Source: an uncultured Lachnospiraceae bacterium (lineage in GTDB: Bacteria > Bacillota > Clostridia > Lachnospirales > Lachnospiraceae). From it: a DNA stretch of 61,589 nt. This document shows positions 51,749-60,555 of the stretch, in pieces. The first letter of the stretch is position 1; every line of letters begins with the position of its first letter. The stretch is from contig CASEIR010000017.1 in NCBI GenBank assembly GCA_949287925.1, positions 1 to 61,589 on the forward strand, in the 5' to 3' direction. The notes beneath the pieces were generated by a model, which saw nothing but the letters and a program-made list of their open reading frames with translations, ran no database searches and was not told the origin of the DNA. A program made the position numbers and the translations under genes.

Positions 51749-52646
51749 TACTATGGGATACTCCATGAAACAAGGGGTAAAGAACATCGGGAGAAATAAG
51801 ATGTTTTCCGTTGCATCCATTGCAACAATGGCAGCATGTATTTTTTTGTTCGGTCTGTTTTATTCTATTGTTGTGAACTTTAATTACATTGTGGAAAAAG
51901 CAGAGGAAGGCGTGGCGATTACCGTATTTTTTGATGAAGATATTACGGATAGCCAGAAAAAGAGCATCGGCGAGGAGCTGGAGGCTGCGGACGGCGTTCT
52001 GGAGGTAAATTATGTGAGCGCGGATGACGCGTGGGACAATTTTAAGGACGAGTATTTTGGAGAATCCGCAGATCTGGCAGATGGATTTAAGAGTGATAAC
52101 CCGCTGGCCGATTCTGATAATTATGAAGTATATATGGCCGATGTGTCGAAACAGGCGAAGGTAGTAGAATTTGCGGAGAGTCTGGACGGCGTCCGCAAGG
52201 TAAACAAGTCGGATGTGGTTGCCAAGACATTGACCAGTGTGAATAAGCTGGTAGGGTATATTTCGATAGCAATCATAGCAATTTTGCTGGCAGTGTCTGT
52301 TTTCCTGATCAGTAATACGGTTACTATGGGTATTACGTTAAGGCGGGAAGAGATCGCCATTATGAAGTACAGTGGGGCTAAGGATGGATTTGTCCGGGCG
52401 CCGTTTGTGATTGAAGGTCTTCTGATCGGAGTGATCGGTGCGCTGATTCCTCTGGTAATGTTGTATTTTATGTATGATAAAGCAGTTTCTTATATTATGA
52501 CCAGATTCAGTCTGCTGAATAATATTGTGGATTTCCTTCCGGTTGCAATGATTTACAGAACGTTGCTGCCGATTGGAATCGCGCTGGGAGTCGGAATCGG
52601 TTTTGTGGGAAGTTTCTTTACGATTCGTAAACATCTGAAGGTATAA
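51738..52646 (+). CDS. ftsX: Cell-division protein FtsX
   Basis: 302 residues from ATG 51738 (a GTG 12 bases earlier has no good site). Four membrane helices: about 23-45, and three in the C-terminal half. The large extracellular loop (about 50-165) is where FtsX contacts hydrolase partners. TLRREEIAIMKYSGAKDGFVRAPF is the family motif, given here in shortened reading as REEIAIMKYSGAKDGF. Partner: the next gene. Confidence 0.95.
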   Translation: MRISTMGYSMKQGVKNIGRNKMFSVASIATMAACIFLFGLFYSIVVNFNYIVEKAEEGVAITVFFDEDITDSQKKSIGEELEAADGVLEVNYVSADDAWDNFKDEYFGESADLADGFKSDNPLADSDNYEVYMADVSKQAKVVEFAESLDGVRKVNKSDVVAKTLTSVNKLVGYISIAIIAILLAVSVFLISNTVTMGITLRREEIAIMKYSGAKDGFVRAPFVIEGLLIGVIGALIPLVMLYFMYDKAVSYIMTRFSLLNNIVDFLPVAMIYRTLLPIGIALGVGIGFVGSFFTIRKHLKV

Positions 52647-52665
52647 TTTTTAAGGGGGGATACAT

Positions 52666-53778
52666 ATGATACACGGGAAGAGAGTGGCCAGTTTTCTTCT
52701 GGTTATGACGCTGTGTCTGGGGCTCGCATTCCAGGTCCAGGCTTCTGAGCTGAACGAAACGCGCGATAAAGCTTCCGAGCTGAATGAAAAGAAGCAAAAG
52801 GCAGAGAACGAGAGAGCGTCTCTGGCGGAACAGCTGAATTCAATCGTGGCTGATATGGAGGAAACGCAGAGTAAGATCGACGCGAAGGAAGAGGAGCTGG
52901 AAGTCAAAGAAGAAGAGCTGGAAGTTGCGAAAGCGGAGGAAAATGATCAGTACGAAAGCATGAAAATGCGTATCAAGTACATGTATGAGAACGGAGACGT
53001 CCAGTTTATGGAGATTCTCTGTGAGTCGAAAAGCATCGGAGAGTTTTTGAATACTGCTGAATATATCACTACCATCTCAGAATATGACAGAGAGATGCTG
53101 GTGGAATTTCAAGAGGTCGTGAAAAAAGTAGAAGAACAGGAAGCGGCCTTGAAAGAAGAGTATGCAGAACTGGAGACCATGCAGAATGATCTGATCTCCA
53201 AACAGGAGGAAGTCAATACGCTGGTAACGGAAAAGGAAGTCGAGATCAGCCAGTTGGACAGTGAGCTGAAGGATACCAATGACAAGCTGGCAAAACTGGA
53301 GGCTGCAGCTGCGGAGGCACAGCGGAAGCAGAATGAATCTGGGAGCGGCTATAACCCCGGCGGAGCCGGTGGATCAGTAGTGTCCGGTAACGGAACATTT
53401 ACCCATCCGTGTCCGGGATATACGAGAATATCCAGTGAATTTGGATGGAGACCTCAGCCGTTGCCTGGAGCAAGTACTAATCACAAAGGGATTGATTTCG
53501 CAGCGCCTACCGGAACGCGAATCCATGCGGCGGCAGGCGGCACGGTGACATCGGCCGGCTATAACGGAAACGCAGGAAGGATGATCACGATCAACCATGG
53601 AAACGGACTGATTACCATGTATATGCATTGCAGCGAGCTGTATGTGTCATCCGGGCAGAAAGTCAGCAAAGGACAGAATATTGCGGCGGTGGGAAGCACC
53701 GGAAATTCTACAGGACCGCATCTGCATTTCCAGGTGATGTTGAACGGAACTCCGCAAAATCCTCATAAATATCTGTAA
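52666..53778 (+). CDS. FtsEX-associated murein hydrolase (coiled coil + M23 LytM peptidase)
   Basis: 370 residues. Signal peptide of about 26 residues ending FQVQAS. A long coiled coil (about 30-225), Gly-rich linker (NESGSGYNPGGAGGS), and a C-terminal M23 peptidase with Zn ligands in NHKGIDFAAP (H, D) and GPHLHFQV (HxH). Unlike EnvC, the metal ligands are intact, and unlike streptococcal PcsB the catalytic domain is M23 rather than CHAP. The coiled coil is probably the part that binds FtsX. AAGGGGGGATACAT precedes the start. Confidence 0.92.
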   Translation: MIHGKRVASFLLVMTLCLGLAFQVQASELNETRDKASELNEKKQKAENERASLAEQLNSIVADMEETQSKIDAKEEELEVKEEELEVAKAEENDQYESMKMRIKYMYENGDVQFMEILCESKSIGEFLNTAEYITTISEYDREMLVEFQEVVKKVEEQEAALKEEYAELETMQNDLISKQEEVNTLVTEKEVEISQLDSELKDTNDKLAKLEAAAAEAQRKQNESGSGYNPGGAGGSVVSGNGTFTHPCPGYTRISSEFGWRPQPLPGASTNHKGIDFAAPTGTRIHAAAGGTVTSAGYNGNAGRMITINHGNGLITMYMHCSELYVSSGQKVSKGQNIAAVGSTGNSTGPHLHFQVMLNGTPQNPHKYL

Positions 53779-53793
53779 ATCAGGAAGGTTTTT

Positions 53794-54966
53794 ATGAAAC
53801 AGAATAAATCATTTTGGAAGGGGGCGCTGTTTGGCGCCCTCGCTATCTTATTGGCGGCAGGGCTTGTGTTCTGCGGAATCAGAATAACCGGATTAGGTCT
53901 GGGTGCGGCAGATGTTTCTGCGGAAAGAAAGTTTTCAAAAATCAGGCAGTTGATTGATGAAAACTTTCTGGGTGAAGTGGATGAATCAAAACTGGAGGAA
54001 GGTATTTATAAAGGGTACCTGAGCGGTTTGGATGATCCATATTCTGTGTATTATGATGAAGAAGAAACAAAAGAATTATATGAGTCCACGCAGGGAGAAT
54101 ACAGTGGGATCGGAGTGGTGATTAGCCAAAATATTAATACGGGGATCATCACCATGATCCAGGTGTATGAAGATTCACCGGCGGAAAAGGCAGGGCTTAA
54201 GGATAATGATGTTTTGTATAAAGTCGGGGATATGGAAGTGACCGGTATGGATCTGTCCGAGGTTGTGTCTTATATCAAAGGGGAGAGAGGGACATCGGTG
54301 AGGCTTACGGTCCTTCGGGGAGAAGATGGAGAGGAAATCCAGGTGACGGCTGTCCGTGACCAGATTGAGGCCAGGACTGTGGAATACCGGATGTTGGAGA
54401 ATCAGATCGGATATCTTAGTGTTTCGGAATTTGATTCTGTCACGTATGATCAGTATGCGGAGGCGCTGGAGAAACTGCAGCAGCAGGGAATGGAGGCTCT
54501 GGTAGTGGATCTGCGGAACAATCCCGGCGGGAATCTGCAGACTGTGTGCGATATGTTGGACCTGATTCTTCCGGAAGGGACGATTGTATATACGGAAGAT
54601 AAAGATGGAAACCGGAATACAGCTGCTTCAGACGAAGAACACCAATTGGATATACCAATGGCAGTTCTGGTCAATGGAAACAGCGCCAGTGCTTCAGAGA
54701 TCTATGCGGGTGCGGTTCAGGATTATGGAATGGGAACAATCGTAGGTACACAGACGTATGGGAAAGGCGTAGTCCAGCAGATTTTCGATCTGGGAGACGG
54801 AACGTCCGTCAAACTTACAATTGCAGAATATTTCACACCAGACGGACGAAATATTAACGGTGAAGGAATTACTCCAGATGTGGAAATAGAGTATGAGTGG
54901 GACGAAGCAGATCCAGAGGCAGATAACCAGCTGGAGAAAGCATTGGAAATTCTGAAAGACGCCTAA
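53794..54966 (+). CDS. S41 family C-terminal processing peptidase (CtpA-like)
   Basis: 390 residues. N-terminal membrane anchor (about 10-33), a PDZ domain (about 105-185; GIGVVISQN, PAEKAGLKDNDVLYKVG), and the S41 domain with the catalytic Ser in NGNSASASEIYAGA and Lys in TYGKGVVQQ. It cleaves proteins outside the membrane. Next to the hydrolase and FtsEX it could trim or degrade the hydrolase or other wall enzymes (inference). A terminator follows. Confidence 0.92.
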   Translation: MKQNKSFWKGALFGALAILLAAGLVFCGIRITGLGLGAADVSAERKFSKIRQLIDENFLGEVDESKLEEGIYKGYLSGLDDPYSVYYDEEETKELYESTQGEYSGIGVVISQNINTGIITMIQVYEDSPAEKAGLKDNDVLYKVGDMEVTGMDLSEVVSYIKGERGTSVRLTVLRGEDGEEIQVTAVRDQIEARTVEYRMLENQIGYLSVSEFDSVTYDQYAEALEKLQQQGMEALVVDLRNNPGGNLQTVCDMLDLILPEGTIVYTEDKDGNRNTAASDEEHQLDIPMAVLVNGNSASASEIYAGAVQDYGMGTIVGTQTYGKGVVQQIFDLGDGTSVKLTIAEYFTPDGRNINGEGITPDVEIEYEWDEADPEADNQLEKALEILKDA

Positions 54967-54984
54967 GATCGACGGCGGAAAATC

Positions 54985-55015
54985 AAAGGGAATGCCAAAA
55001 GGGGCATTCCCTTTT
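54985..55015 (+). terminator. Terminator after the S41 peptidase gene
   Basis: AAAGGGAATGCC (54985-54996) pairs with GGCATTCCCTTT (55003-55014), then TGTCTT. Confidence 0.85.
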
Positions 55016-55119
55016 GTCTTACCGTATGATAGAATAAAGTGAATATAGAGCTTTATGCGGTCAGAAAACAGCATTATATTTGCGGCAGACGCCGGAATAG
55101 AAAGGAAACAGATCAGATT

Positions 55120-56409
55120 ATGACAGTATTAATCCGAAACGGACACGTAATCGATCCGCTTACGAGAAAAGATGAGATCAGTGACGTGTATATCAACGAA
55201 GGAAAGATAGAAAATGTAGAACAGGGTATTACGAAAGCAGCGGATCGTATCATTGACGCTGCCGGATGTTATGTGATGCCTGGATTTATTGACCTGCATG
55301 TACATCTTCGGGATCCGGGTCTGGAGTATAAAGAGACGTTGGAAACCGGAGGAAGGGCGGCAGTGCGGGGAGGTGTGACGACCGTATGTGCGATGCCGAA
55401 TACGAGGCCTGTTATTGATACAAGGGAGAAGGTGGAAGATGTTCATCGAAGAGCAGAAGAGGTTTCTCCAGCCCATGTAATCCAGATTGGAGCGGTTACC
55501 GCGGGACAGGCGGGAAAAGAGCTTGCCCAGATCGCAGAAATGGCCAAGGCGGGGTGCCATGCCATCAGTGAGGATGGAAAATCCGTGATGAATGCTTCGC
55601 TTTACCGGAAAGGGATGAAGCTTGCGAAAGAGAATGGAATTGCTGTATTTGCCCACTGTGAAGATATCAACATGGTAGAGGGCGGGGTTATGAATGCGGA
55701 CGCCAATGCCCGGAGAATGGGACTGAAAGGAATTTCGAATTCTGTGGAGGATGTGATTGTAGCCAGGGATATCCTGCTGGCAAAAGAAACAGGAGTCCGG
55801 CTGCATTTATGCCACTGTTCTACAGCGGATAGTGTGAAGATGATCCAGCTGGCTAAAGAAGAAGGTTTGCCGGTGACCGGAGAGGTATGCCCCCATCATT
55901 TTATCCTGAGCGCGGACGATATTACAGAAGATCACGGAAGGTTCAAGATGAATCCGCCTCTGCGGAGCAGAGAAGATGTGGAGGCACTGCGTCGTGGACT
56001 GCGGGAAGGAATCATGGATGTGATCGCTACGGACCATGCGCCTCATGCAGCAGAAGAAAAGGACAGATCCATGACTAGCGCGGCGTTTGGAATTGTCGGA
56101 CTGGAGACATCTGCGGTTCTGACCTATACAGAGCTGGTGAAAAAAGGCGTGATCAGCATCATGGAGATGGCGGAGAAGATGAGTTATAATCCGGCAAAGA
56201 TTCTGGGGTTGACAGATAAAGGATCTGTATCGCCGGGAAAAGATGCTGATCTGGTGATATTTGATCCGGAGCGGTCTTACCGGATCGACAAAGAGACTTT
56301 TTTATCAAAGGGCAAAAATACCCCTTTTGATGGATTTGAGGTAACCGGAGATGTGAAATATACACTGGTGAATGGAAATCTGGTATATGAGAATCCGGCC
56401 TACCGCTAG
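55120..56409 (+). CDS. pyrC: Dihydroorotase, class I
   Basis: 429 residues from ATG 55120 (GGAAACAGATCAGATT leader). MPGFIDLHVHLRDPG carries the HxH metal ligands; FAHCED, HLCHCSTADSV (His ligands) and DVIATDHAPHA (catalytic Asp) complete the site. It closes carbamoyl aspartate to dihydroorotate in pyrimidine synthesis. pyrF follows after 24 bases. The frame extends upstream, but only across the intergenic region. Confidence 0.94.
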   Translation: MTVLIRNGHVIDPLTRKDEISDVYINEGKIENVEQGITKAADRIIDAAGCYVMPGFIDLHVHLRDPGLEYKETLETGGRAAVRGGVTTVCAMPNTRPVIDTREKVEDVHRRAEEVSPAHVIQIGAVTAGQAGKELAQIAEMAKAGCHAISEDGKSVMNASLYRKGMKLAKENGIAVFAHCEDINMVEGGVMNADANARRMGLKGISNSVEDVIVARDILLAKETGVRLHLCHCSTADSVKMIQLAKEEGLPVTGEVCPHHFILSADDITEDHGRFKMNPPLRSREDVEALRRGLREGIMDVIATDHAPHAAEEKDRSMTSAAFGIVGLETSAVLTYTELVKKGVISIMEMAEKMSYNPAKILGLTDKGSVSPGKDADLVIFDPERSYRIDKETFLSKGKNTPFDGFEVTGDVKYTLVNGNLVYENPAYR

Positions 56410-56433
56410 AAAGCAGAACAGGAGGAATGAACA

Positions 56434-57357
56434 GTGATTAATCAGTTAGTTGCGAATATTAAAAAAACGGGAGCGCCGATCGTAGTCGGATTGGACCCGA
56501 TGCTTAGCTATGTTCCGGAGCATATACAGAAGAAAGCGTTCTCGGAATACGGAGAGACGCTGGAAGGAGCGGCTGAGGCAATCTGGATGTTTAATAAAGA
56601 GATTGTAGATAAGACTTATGATCTGATACCCGCGGTGAAACCACAGATTGCCATGTATGAGCAGTTTGGGATTCCAGGACTTCAGGCATTTAAGAAAACG
56701 GTGGATTATTGTAAAGGAAAAGGCTTAGTGGTGATCGGCGATATTAAACGTGGCGACATCGGTTCTACCTCCGCGGCTTATGCGGTCGGGCATTTGGGAA
56801 CCGTTCAGGTAGGAGACAAAACCTATGCGCCGTTTGATGAAGACTTTGTTACTGTGAATCCATATCTGGGATCAGATGGCGTGAATCCGTTCCTGGATGT
56901 ATGCAGGCAAGAGAAAAAGGGAATCTTTGTACTGGTAAAAACATCTAATCCTTCCAGCGGAGAATTTCAGGATCAGCTGATCAATGGACGGCCTCTCTAT
57001 GAACTGGTGGGTGAGAAAGTAGCCGCATGGGGAGCAGAAGCCATGGGAGACGATTACAGTTATGTGGGCGCTGTAGTGGGAGCCACCTATCCGGAGATGG
57101 GAAAAGCACTGCGCAAGATCATGCCGAAAGCTTATATTCTGGTACCGGGATATGGAGCGCAGGGCGGTAAAGGTTCAGATCTGGTACATTTCTTCAATGA
57201 AGACGGTCTGGGCGCAATCGTGAACTCTTCCCGCGGTATCATAGCGGCGTATAAACAGGAAAAATACGCGGGTTACGGAGCAGAAGCCTTTGGCGATGCT
57301 TCCAGAGCAGCAGTTGAAGATATGATCACAGATATAACGAACGCATTAAATAAATAA
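56434..57357 (+). CDS. pyrF: Orotidine-5'-phosphate decarboxylase, type 2
   Basis: 307 residues from GTG 56434 (GGAGGAATGAACA leader). VVGLDPML, VIGDIKRGDIGSTS (catalytic Asp-Lys-Asp pattern) and LVPGYGAQGGKGSD are the longer type-2 signature, about 60 residues longer than Bacillus PyrF. It makes UMP. A REP-like palindrome separates it from pyrK. Confidence 0.94.
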   Translation: MINQLVANIKKTGAPIVVGLDPMLSYVPEHIQKKAFSEYGETLEGAAEAIWMFNKEIVDKTYDLIPAVKPQIAMYEQFGIPGLQAFKKTVDYCKGKGLVVIGDIKRGDIGSTSAAYAVGHLGTVQVGDKTYAPFDEDFVTVNPYLGSDGVNPFLDVCRQEKKGIFVLVKTSNPSSGEFQDQLINGRPLYELVGEKVAAWGAEAMGDDYSYVGAVVGATYPEMGKALRKIMPKAYILVPGYGAQGGKGSDLVHFFNEDGLGAIVNSSRGIIAAYKQEKYAGYGAEAFGDASRAAVEDMITDITNALNK

Positions 57358-57359
57358 CT

Positions 57360-57406
57360 GCAATTGGGGACGTAGACTTTTTGAAGAATACTACGTCCCA
57401 AATTGC
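57360..57406. repeat. REP-like palindrome, copy 7, within the pyr operon
   Basis: GCAATTGGGGACGTAG (57360-57375) pairs with CTACGTCCCAAATTGC (57391-57406) with one mismatch; interior ACTTTTTGAAGAATA unpaired. It is closest to copy 1 (3014). It sits 2 bases after the pyrF stop and 33 before pyrK. Confidence 0.85.
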
Positions 57407-57438
57407 GAATAGGGGTGTCCCCGAAAGGAGTATGAAAG

Positions 57439-58218
57439 ATGAGAATGAAAGAACGTGCGGCGGTGATTTCACAGGAGCCGCTTGCTGACGGAATTTTTGG
57501 AATGTGGATAGAAACGCAGGCGTCCCAGACAGCCAGACCAGGGCAGTTCCTGTCGCTTTATACGGCGGATGGCACAAAATTGCTTCCGCGTCCGATCAGC
57601 ATTTGTGAGATTGATCGGGACAGAGGGGCCGTGCGGGTGGTTTACCGGGTTACCGGACCGAGTACGGGCACAGAGCAGTTTTCCAAGCTGGCAGGCGGTG
57701 ATGTGATTGAGATCGTTGGGCCGCTGGGAAATGGATTTCCAGTGGAAAAGGCTATTGGAAGACGGGTATTTTTGATGGGCGGAGGAATCGGAGTTCCGCC
57801 TATCCTTGAGCTGGCAAAAGAAATGGAATGTGAAAAGAAACAGATCATAGTCGGTTATCGGAATTCGCAGACATTTCTAAAGGAAGAGTTTGAACGGAAC
57901 GGAGAACTCTATATCTCTACGGAAGACGGAAGTGTGGGAACAAAGGGAAACGTAATGGATGCGATCCGGGAACATGGGCTGGAAGCAGATTTGATCTATG
58001 CCTGCGGACCGACGCCGATGCTGCGCGCGATCAAGTCATATGCGGAAGAAAAGAGAATCGAGTGCTACATCTCGCTTGAGGAGCGTATGGCCTGTGGAAT
58101 TGGCGCCTGTTTGGGATGTGTGTGCAAGTCGAAGGAAAAAGATTCCCACAGCAATGTGAATAACAAGAGAATCTGTAAAGATGGGCCGGTATTCTTGTCT
58201 ACGGAGGTGGAGATCTGA
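57439..58218 (+). CDS. pyrK: Dihydroorotate dehydrogenase electron transfer subunit PyrK
   Basis: 259 residues. FAD site LLPRPISICEID (RxYS-like), NAD site FLMGGGIGVPPIL, and a C-terminal [2Fe-2S] cysteine set CGIGACLGCVC ... ICKDGPVF. It passes electrons from PyrD to NAD+. CGAAAGGAGTATGAAAG precedes the start. The stop overlaps the pyrD ATG by one base. Confidence 0.94.
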   Translation: MRMKERAAVISQEPLADGIFGMWIETQASQTARPGQFLSLYTADGTKLLPRPISICEIDRDRGAVRVVYRVTGPSTGTEQFSKLAGGDVIEIVGPLGNGFPVEKAIGRRVFLMGGGIGVPPILELAKEMECEKKQIIVGYRNSQTFLKEEFERNGELYISTEDGSVGTKGNVMDAIREHGLEADLIYACGPTPMLRAIKSYAEEKRIECYISLEERMACGIGACLGCVCKSKEKDSHSNVNNKRICKDGPVFLSTEVEI

Positions 58219-59123
58219 TGAATATGAAGGTAAATATTGCAGGAGTAGAATGGAAAAATCCGGTGACGGTCGCATCTGGCACATTTGGTTCCGGGGAGGA
58301 GTTTTCGGAGTTCGTAGATCTGAACCGTCTGGGAGCTGTGACCACAAAGGGTGTGGCAAATGTGCCCTGGCCGGGCAATCCGACCCCCAGAGTTGCGGAA
58401 GTCTACGGTGGAATGATGAATGCTATAGGCCTGCAGAATCCGGGGATCGAACTGTTCTGTCAGAGAGATATTCCATTCCTGAAGCAGTTTGATACCAGAA
58501 TTATTGTTAATGTATGCGGTCACGCACCGGAAGAGTACCTTGCGGTGGTGGAACGTCTGGCAGAGGAACCTATCGATATGATGGAGATCAATATTTCCTG
58601 CCCGAATGTGAATGCAGGATTTCTGGCGTTTGGACAGGATGCGAAACATGTGGAAGAATTGACCGGTCAGATCCGAAAGCTGGCGAAACAGCCAGTGATT
58701 ATGAAACTGACGCCGAATGTGACGGATATTACCGAGATTGCCAAGGCTGCAGAAGCAGGAGGGGCAGATGCAGTTTCGCTGATCAACACACTTACCGGTA
58801 TGAAAATTGATATTCACAGCCGGACGTTCGCATTGGCTAATAAGACTGGCGGGGTGTCAGGACCTGCCATCCATCCAATCGCAGTGCGCATGGTTTATCA
58901 GACGGCACAGGCAGTAAAGATTCCGGTAATCGGTATGGGAGGTATCGCTACGGCGGAAGATGCCATTGAAATGCTCCTTGCAGGAGCCACCGCAGTTTCT
59001 GTGGGAACGGCTAATTTTTCAGATCCGAAGACGGCGGAAAAGGTTGTGAAAGGTATTGAAGAATATATGGAACAATATGGAATTGAAGATATTCATGATC
59101 TGATTGGCGGAGTACGCGGATAA
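58218..59123 (+). CDS. pyrD: Dihydroorotate dehydrogenase catalytic subunit, class 1B
   Basis: 301 residues, FMN TIM barrel. VASGTFGSGEEF, NISCPNVNAG with the catalytic cysteine of class 1, VMKLTPNVTDI, and GMGGIATAEDAIEMLLAGA. With PyrK it forms the heterotetramer typical of anaerobes that use NAD+. The coupled overlap with pyrK confirms the pair. No pyrB, pyrI or pyrE is in view. Confidence 0.95.
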   Translation: MNMKVNIAGVEWKNPVTVASGTFGSGEEFSEFVDLNRLGAVTTKGVANVPWPGNPTPRVAEVYGGMMNAIGLQNPGIELFCQRDIPFLKQFDTRIIVNVCGHAPEEYLAVVERLAEEPIDMMEINISCPNVNAGFLAFGQDAKHVEELTGQIRKLAKQPVIMKLTPNVTDITEIAKAAEAGGADAVSLINTLTGMKIDIHSRTFALANKTGGVSGPAIHPIAVRMVYQTAQAVKIPVIGMGGIATAEDAIEMLLAGATAVSVGTANFSDPKTAEKVVKGIEEYMEQYGIEDIHDLIGGVRG

Positions 59124-59203
59124 AAAGGCACAGACGGGCATAAGCGGCAGAAGAAGTCCTCTCTTTTATAGATGAATCGCATAAAGATATAAGCATAATC
59201 GAT

Positions 59204-59232
59204 TTGAGAAAGAAAAGCGGTATTGATATAAT
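59204..59232 (+). promoter_or_regulatory. Promoter of the ABC transporter operon
   Basis: TTGAGA (59204-59209), 17 bp, TATAAT (59227-59232). Confidence 0.7.
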
Positions 59233-59266
59233 TTATTTGGAAAAGCCATAAAAAAGGAGGATGCTT

Positions 59267-60538
59267 ATGAAAAAGAGATGGATCAGTCTGCTGCTGGTCT
59301 CTGCCATGACATTTGTCCTGCTTGCAGGATGCGGCAGCAGCGGAGATACGGCAGAGGAGTCAAATGAAAGTGGGGAAGGGGATAAGATCACTTTTATGGT
59401 GCCGGACTGGGGAGTTCAGACAGATGAACAGCTGGCTGCCTTTACAGAGGAGACCGGAATTGAGGTTGAGATCGCGGAGGTAGGCTGGGATGATATCCGT
59501 GAAAAGATTGCGACAGCAGCATCGGCAGATGAATGCGCTGCGGATGTGGTGGAAGTCGACTGGTCATGGGTAGGAGAATTCTATGCGGCGGACTGGCTGG
59601 AACCGTTGGAGGTTTCCGACGATGATAAAGAAGATATGCCGACAATCGAAACATTTACGATTGACGATAAGGTGTTGGCGATGCCTTATGCAAATGATTA
59701 TCGTCTCGGGTATTATAATACAGAGCAGTTTGCAAAAGCTGGTATTACAGAAGAACCACAGACGTGGGATGACGTGCTGGAAGCATGCCGGACTCTGAAA
59801 TCAACCGGAACCGTTGAATATCCGTTTGCGATTGCATTGAATGCGGAAGAGAAGACTTCTACCTGCCTGATGTGGCTGGCATACACCATGAATGGTGTTG
59901 TCTGGAACGAGGACGGAACTTTTAATGAAGAATCTGTGATGGAAGCGCTGAAGTATCTGGAGACGCTGATTAACGAAGAGTTAGTGGCTCCTGAGGATAA
60001 GACGTCTTCCGGTATGGATGCTTATATGAGAATCTGTGGAGGAACCGCAAGTTTCCTGACCGGTCCTACATCTTTTGTTTCCAGAAGCCAGAATGAAGAA
60101 CTCTGTAGTGTAGTCGGACAGATCACACCGATTCTGGTTCCCGGAAAAGACGGGAAAGCAGAACAGACCATGCCTTTGCCGGAAGCAATCGGTGTCAGCA
60201 GTCTTTCTGAGAACAAAGAGGCGGCAAAGAAGTTTGTAGAATGGTATACTTCTGCGGATATGCAAAAGCAGTTGAATGAAACAAACAGCGCGATTCCGAC
60301 CCGTAATTCTGTTCTGGAAGAACTGATCAATGATGGAATGATCGAAAATGCAGGCGCGATGCTAGAAGAGGCAAAGCTGGTTTCTTCTCCGTTCCCGAAT
60401 GGAGTTCCTTCCTACTATGCAGAAATGAGCAGCGCAATGTACAACGCGATCAATAAAATGGCGCTTGGCGAATTAACCGCAGAGGAGGCATATGAGGAAA
60501 TGTCTTCCGCATTGAATGATTTACTCAGCGAGGAATAG
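59267..60538 (+). CDS. Carbohydrate-type ABC transporter substrate-binding lipoprotein
   Basis: 423 residues from ATG 59267, six bases after AAAGGAGG (an ATG two codons earlier is adjacent to the site). The signal peptide ends in LLAGCGSS with the lipidated Cys near residue 22. The mature part has the family-1 extracellular solute-binding pattern, for example FTEETGIEVEIAEVGWDDIR and KKFVEWYTSADMQKQL. It binds a sugar or related solute outside the membrane for the permeases encoded next. Ligand unknown. Confidence 0.9.
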   Translation: MKKRWISLLLVSAMTFVLLAGCGSSGDTAEESNESGEGDKITFMVPDWGVQTDEQLAAFTEETGIEVEIAEVGWDDIREKIATAASADECAADVVEVDWSWVGEFYAADWLEPLEVSDDDKEDMPTIETFTIDDKVLAMPYANDYRLGYYNTEQFAKAGITEEPQTWDDVLEACRTLKSTGTVEYPFAIALNAEEKTSTCLMWLAYTMNGVVWNEDGTFNEESVMEALKYLETLINEELVAPEDKTSSGMDAYMRICGGTASFLTGPTSFVSRSQNEELCSVVGQITPILVPGKDGKAEQTMPLPEAIGVSSLSENKEAAKKFVEWYTSADMQKQLNETNSAIPTRNSVLEELINDGMIENAGAMLEEAKLVSSPFPNGVPSYYAEMSSAMYNAINKMALGELTAEEAYEEMSSALNDLLSEE

Positions 60539-60555
60539 TTAAGGAAAACAAGAAT

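Noticed and set aside
57358-57438. PyrR-type or other attenuator between pyrF and pyrK
   Set aside because: The only structure is a REP-like palindrome shared with unrelated loci; no PyrR-binding loop or T-run is visible.
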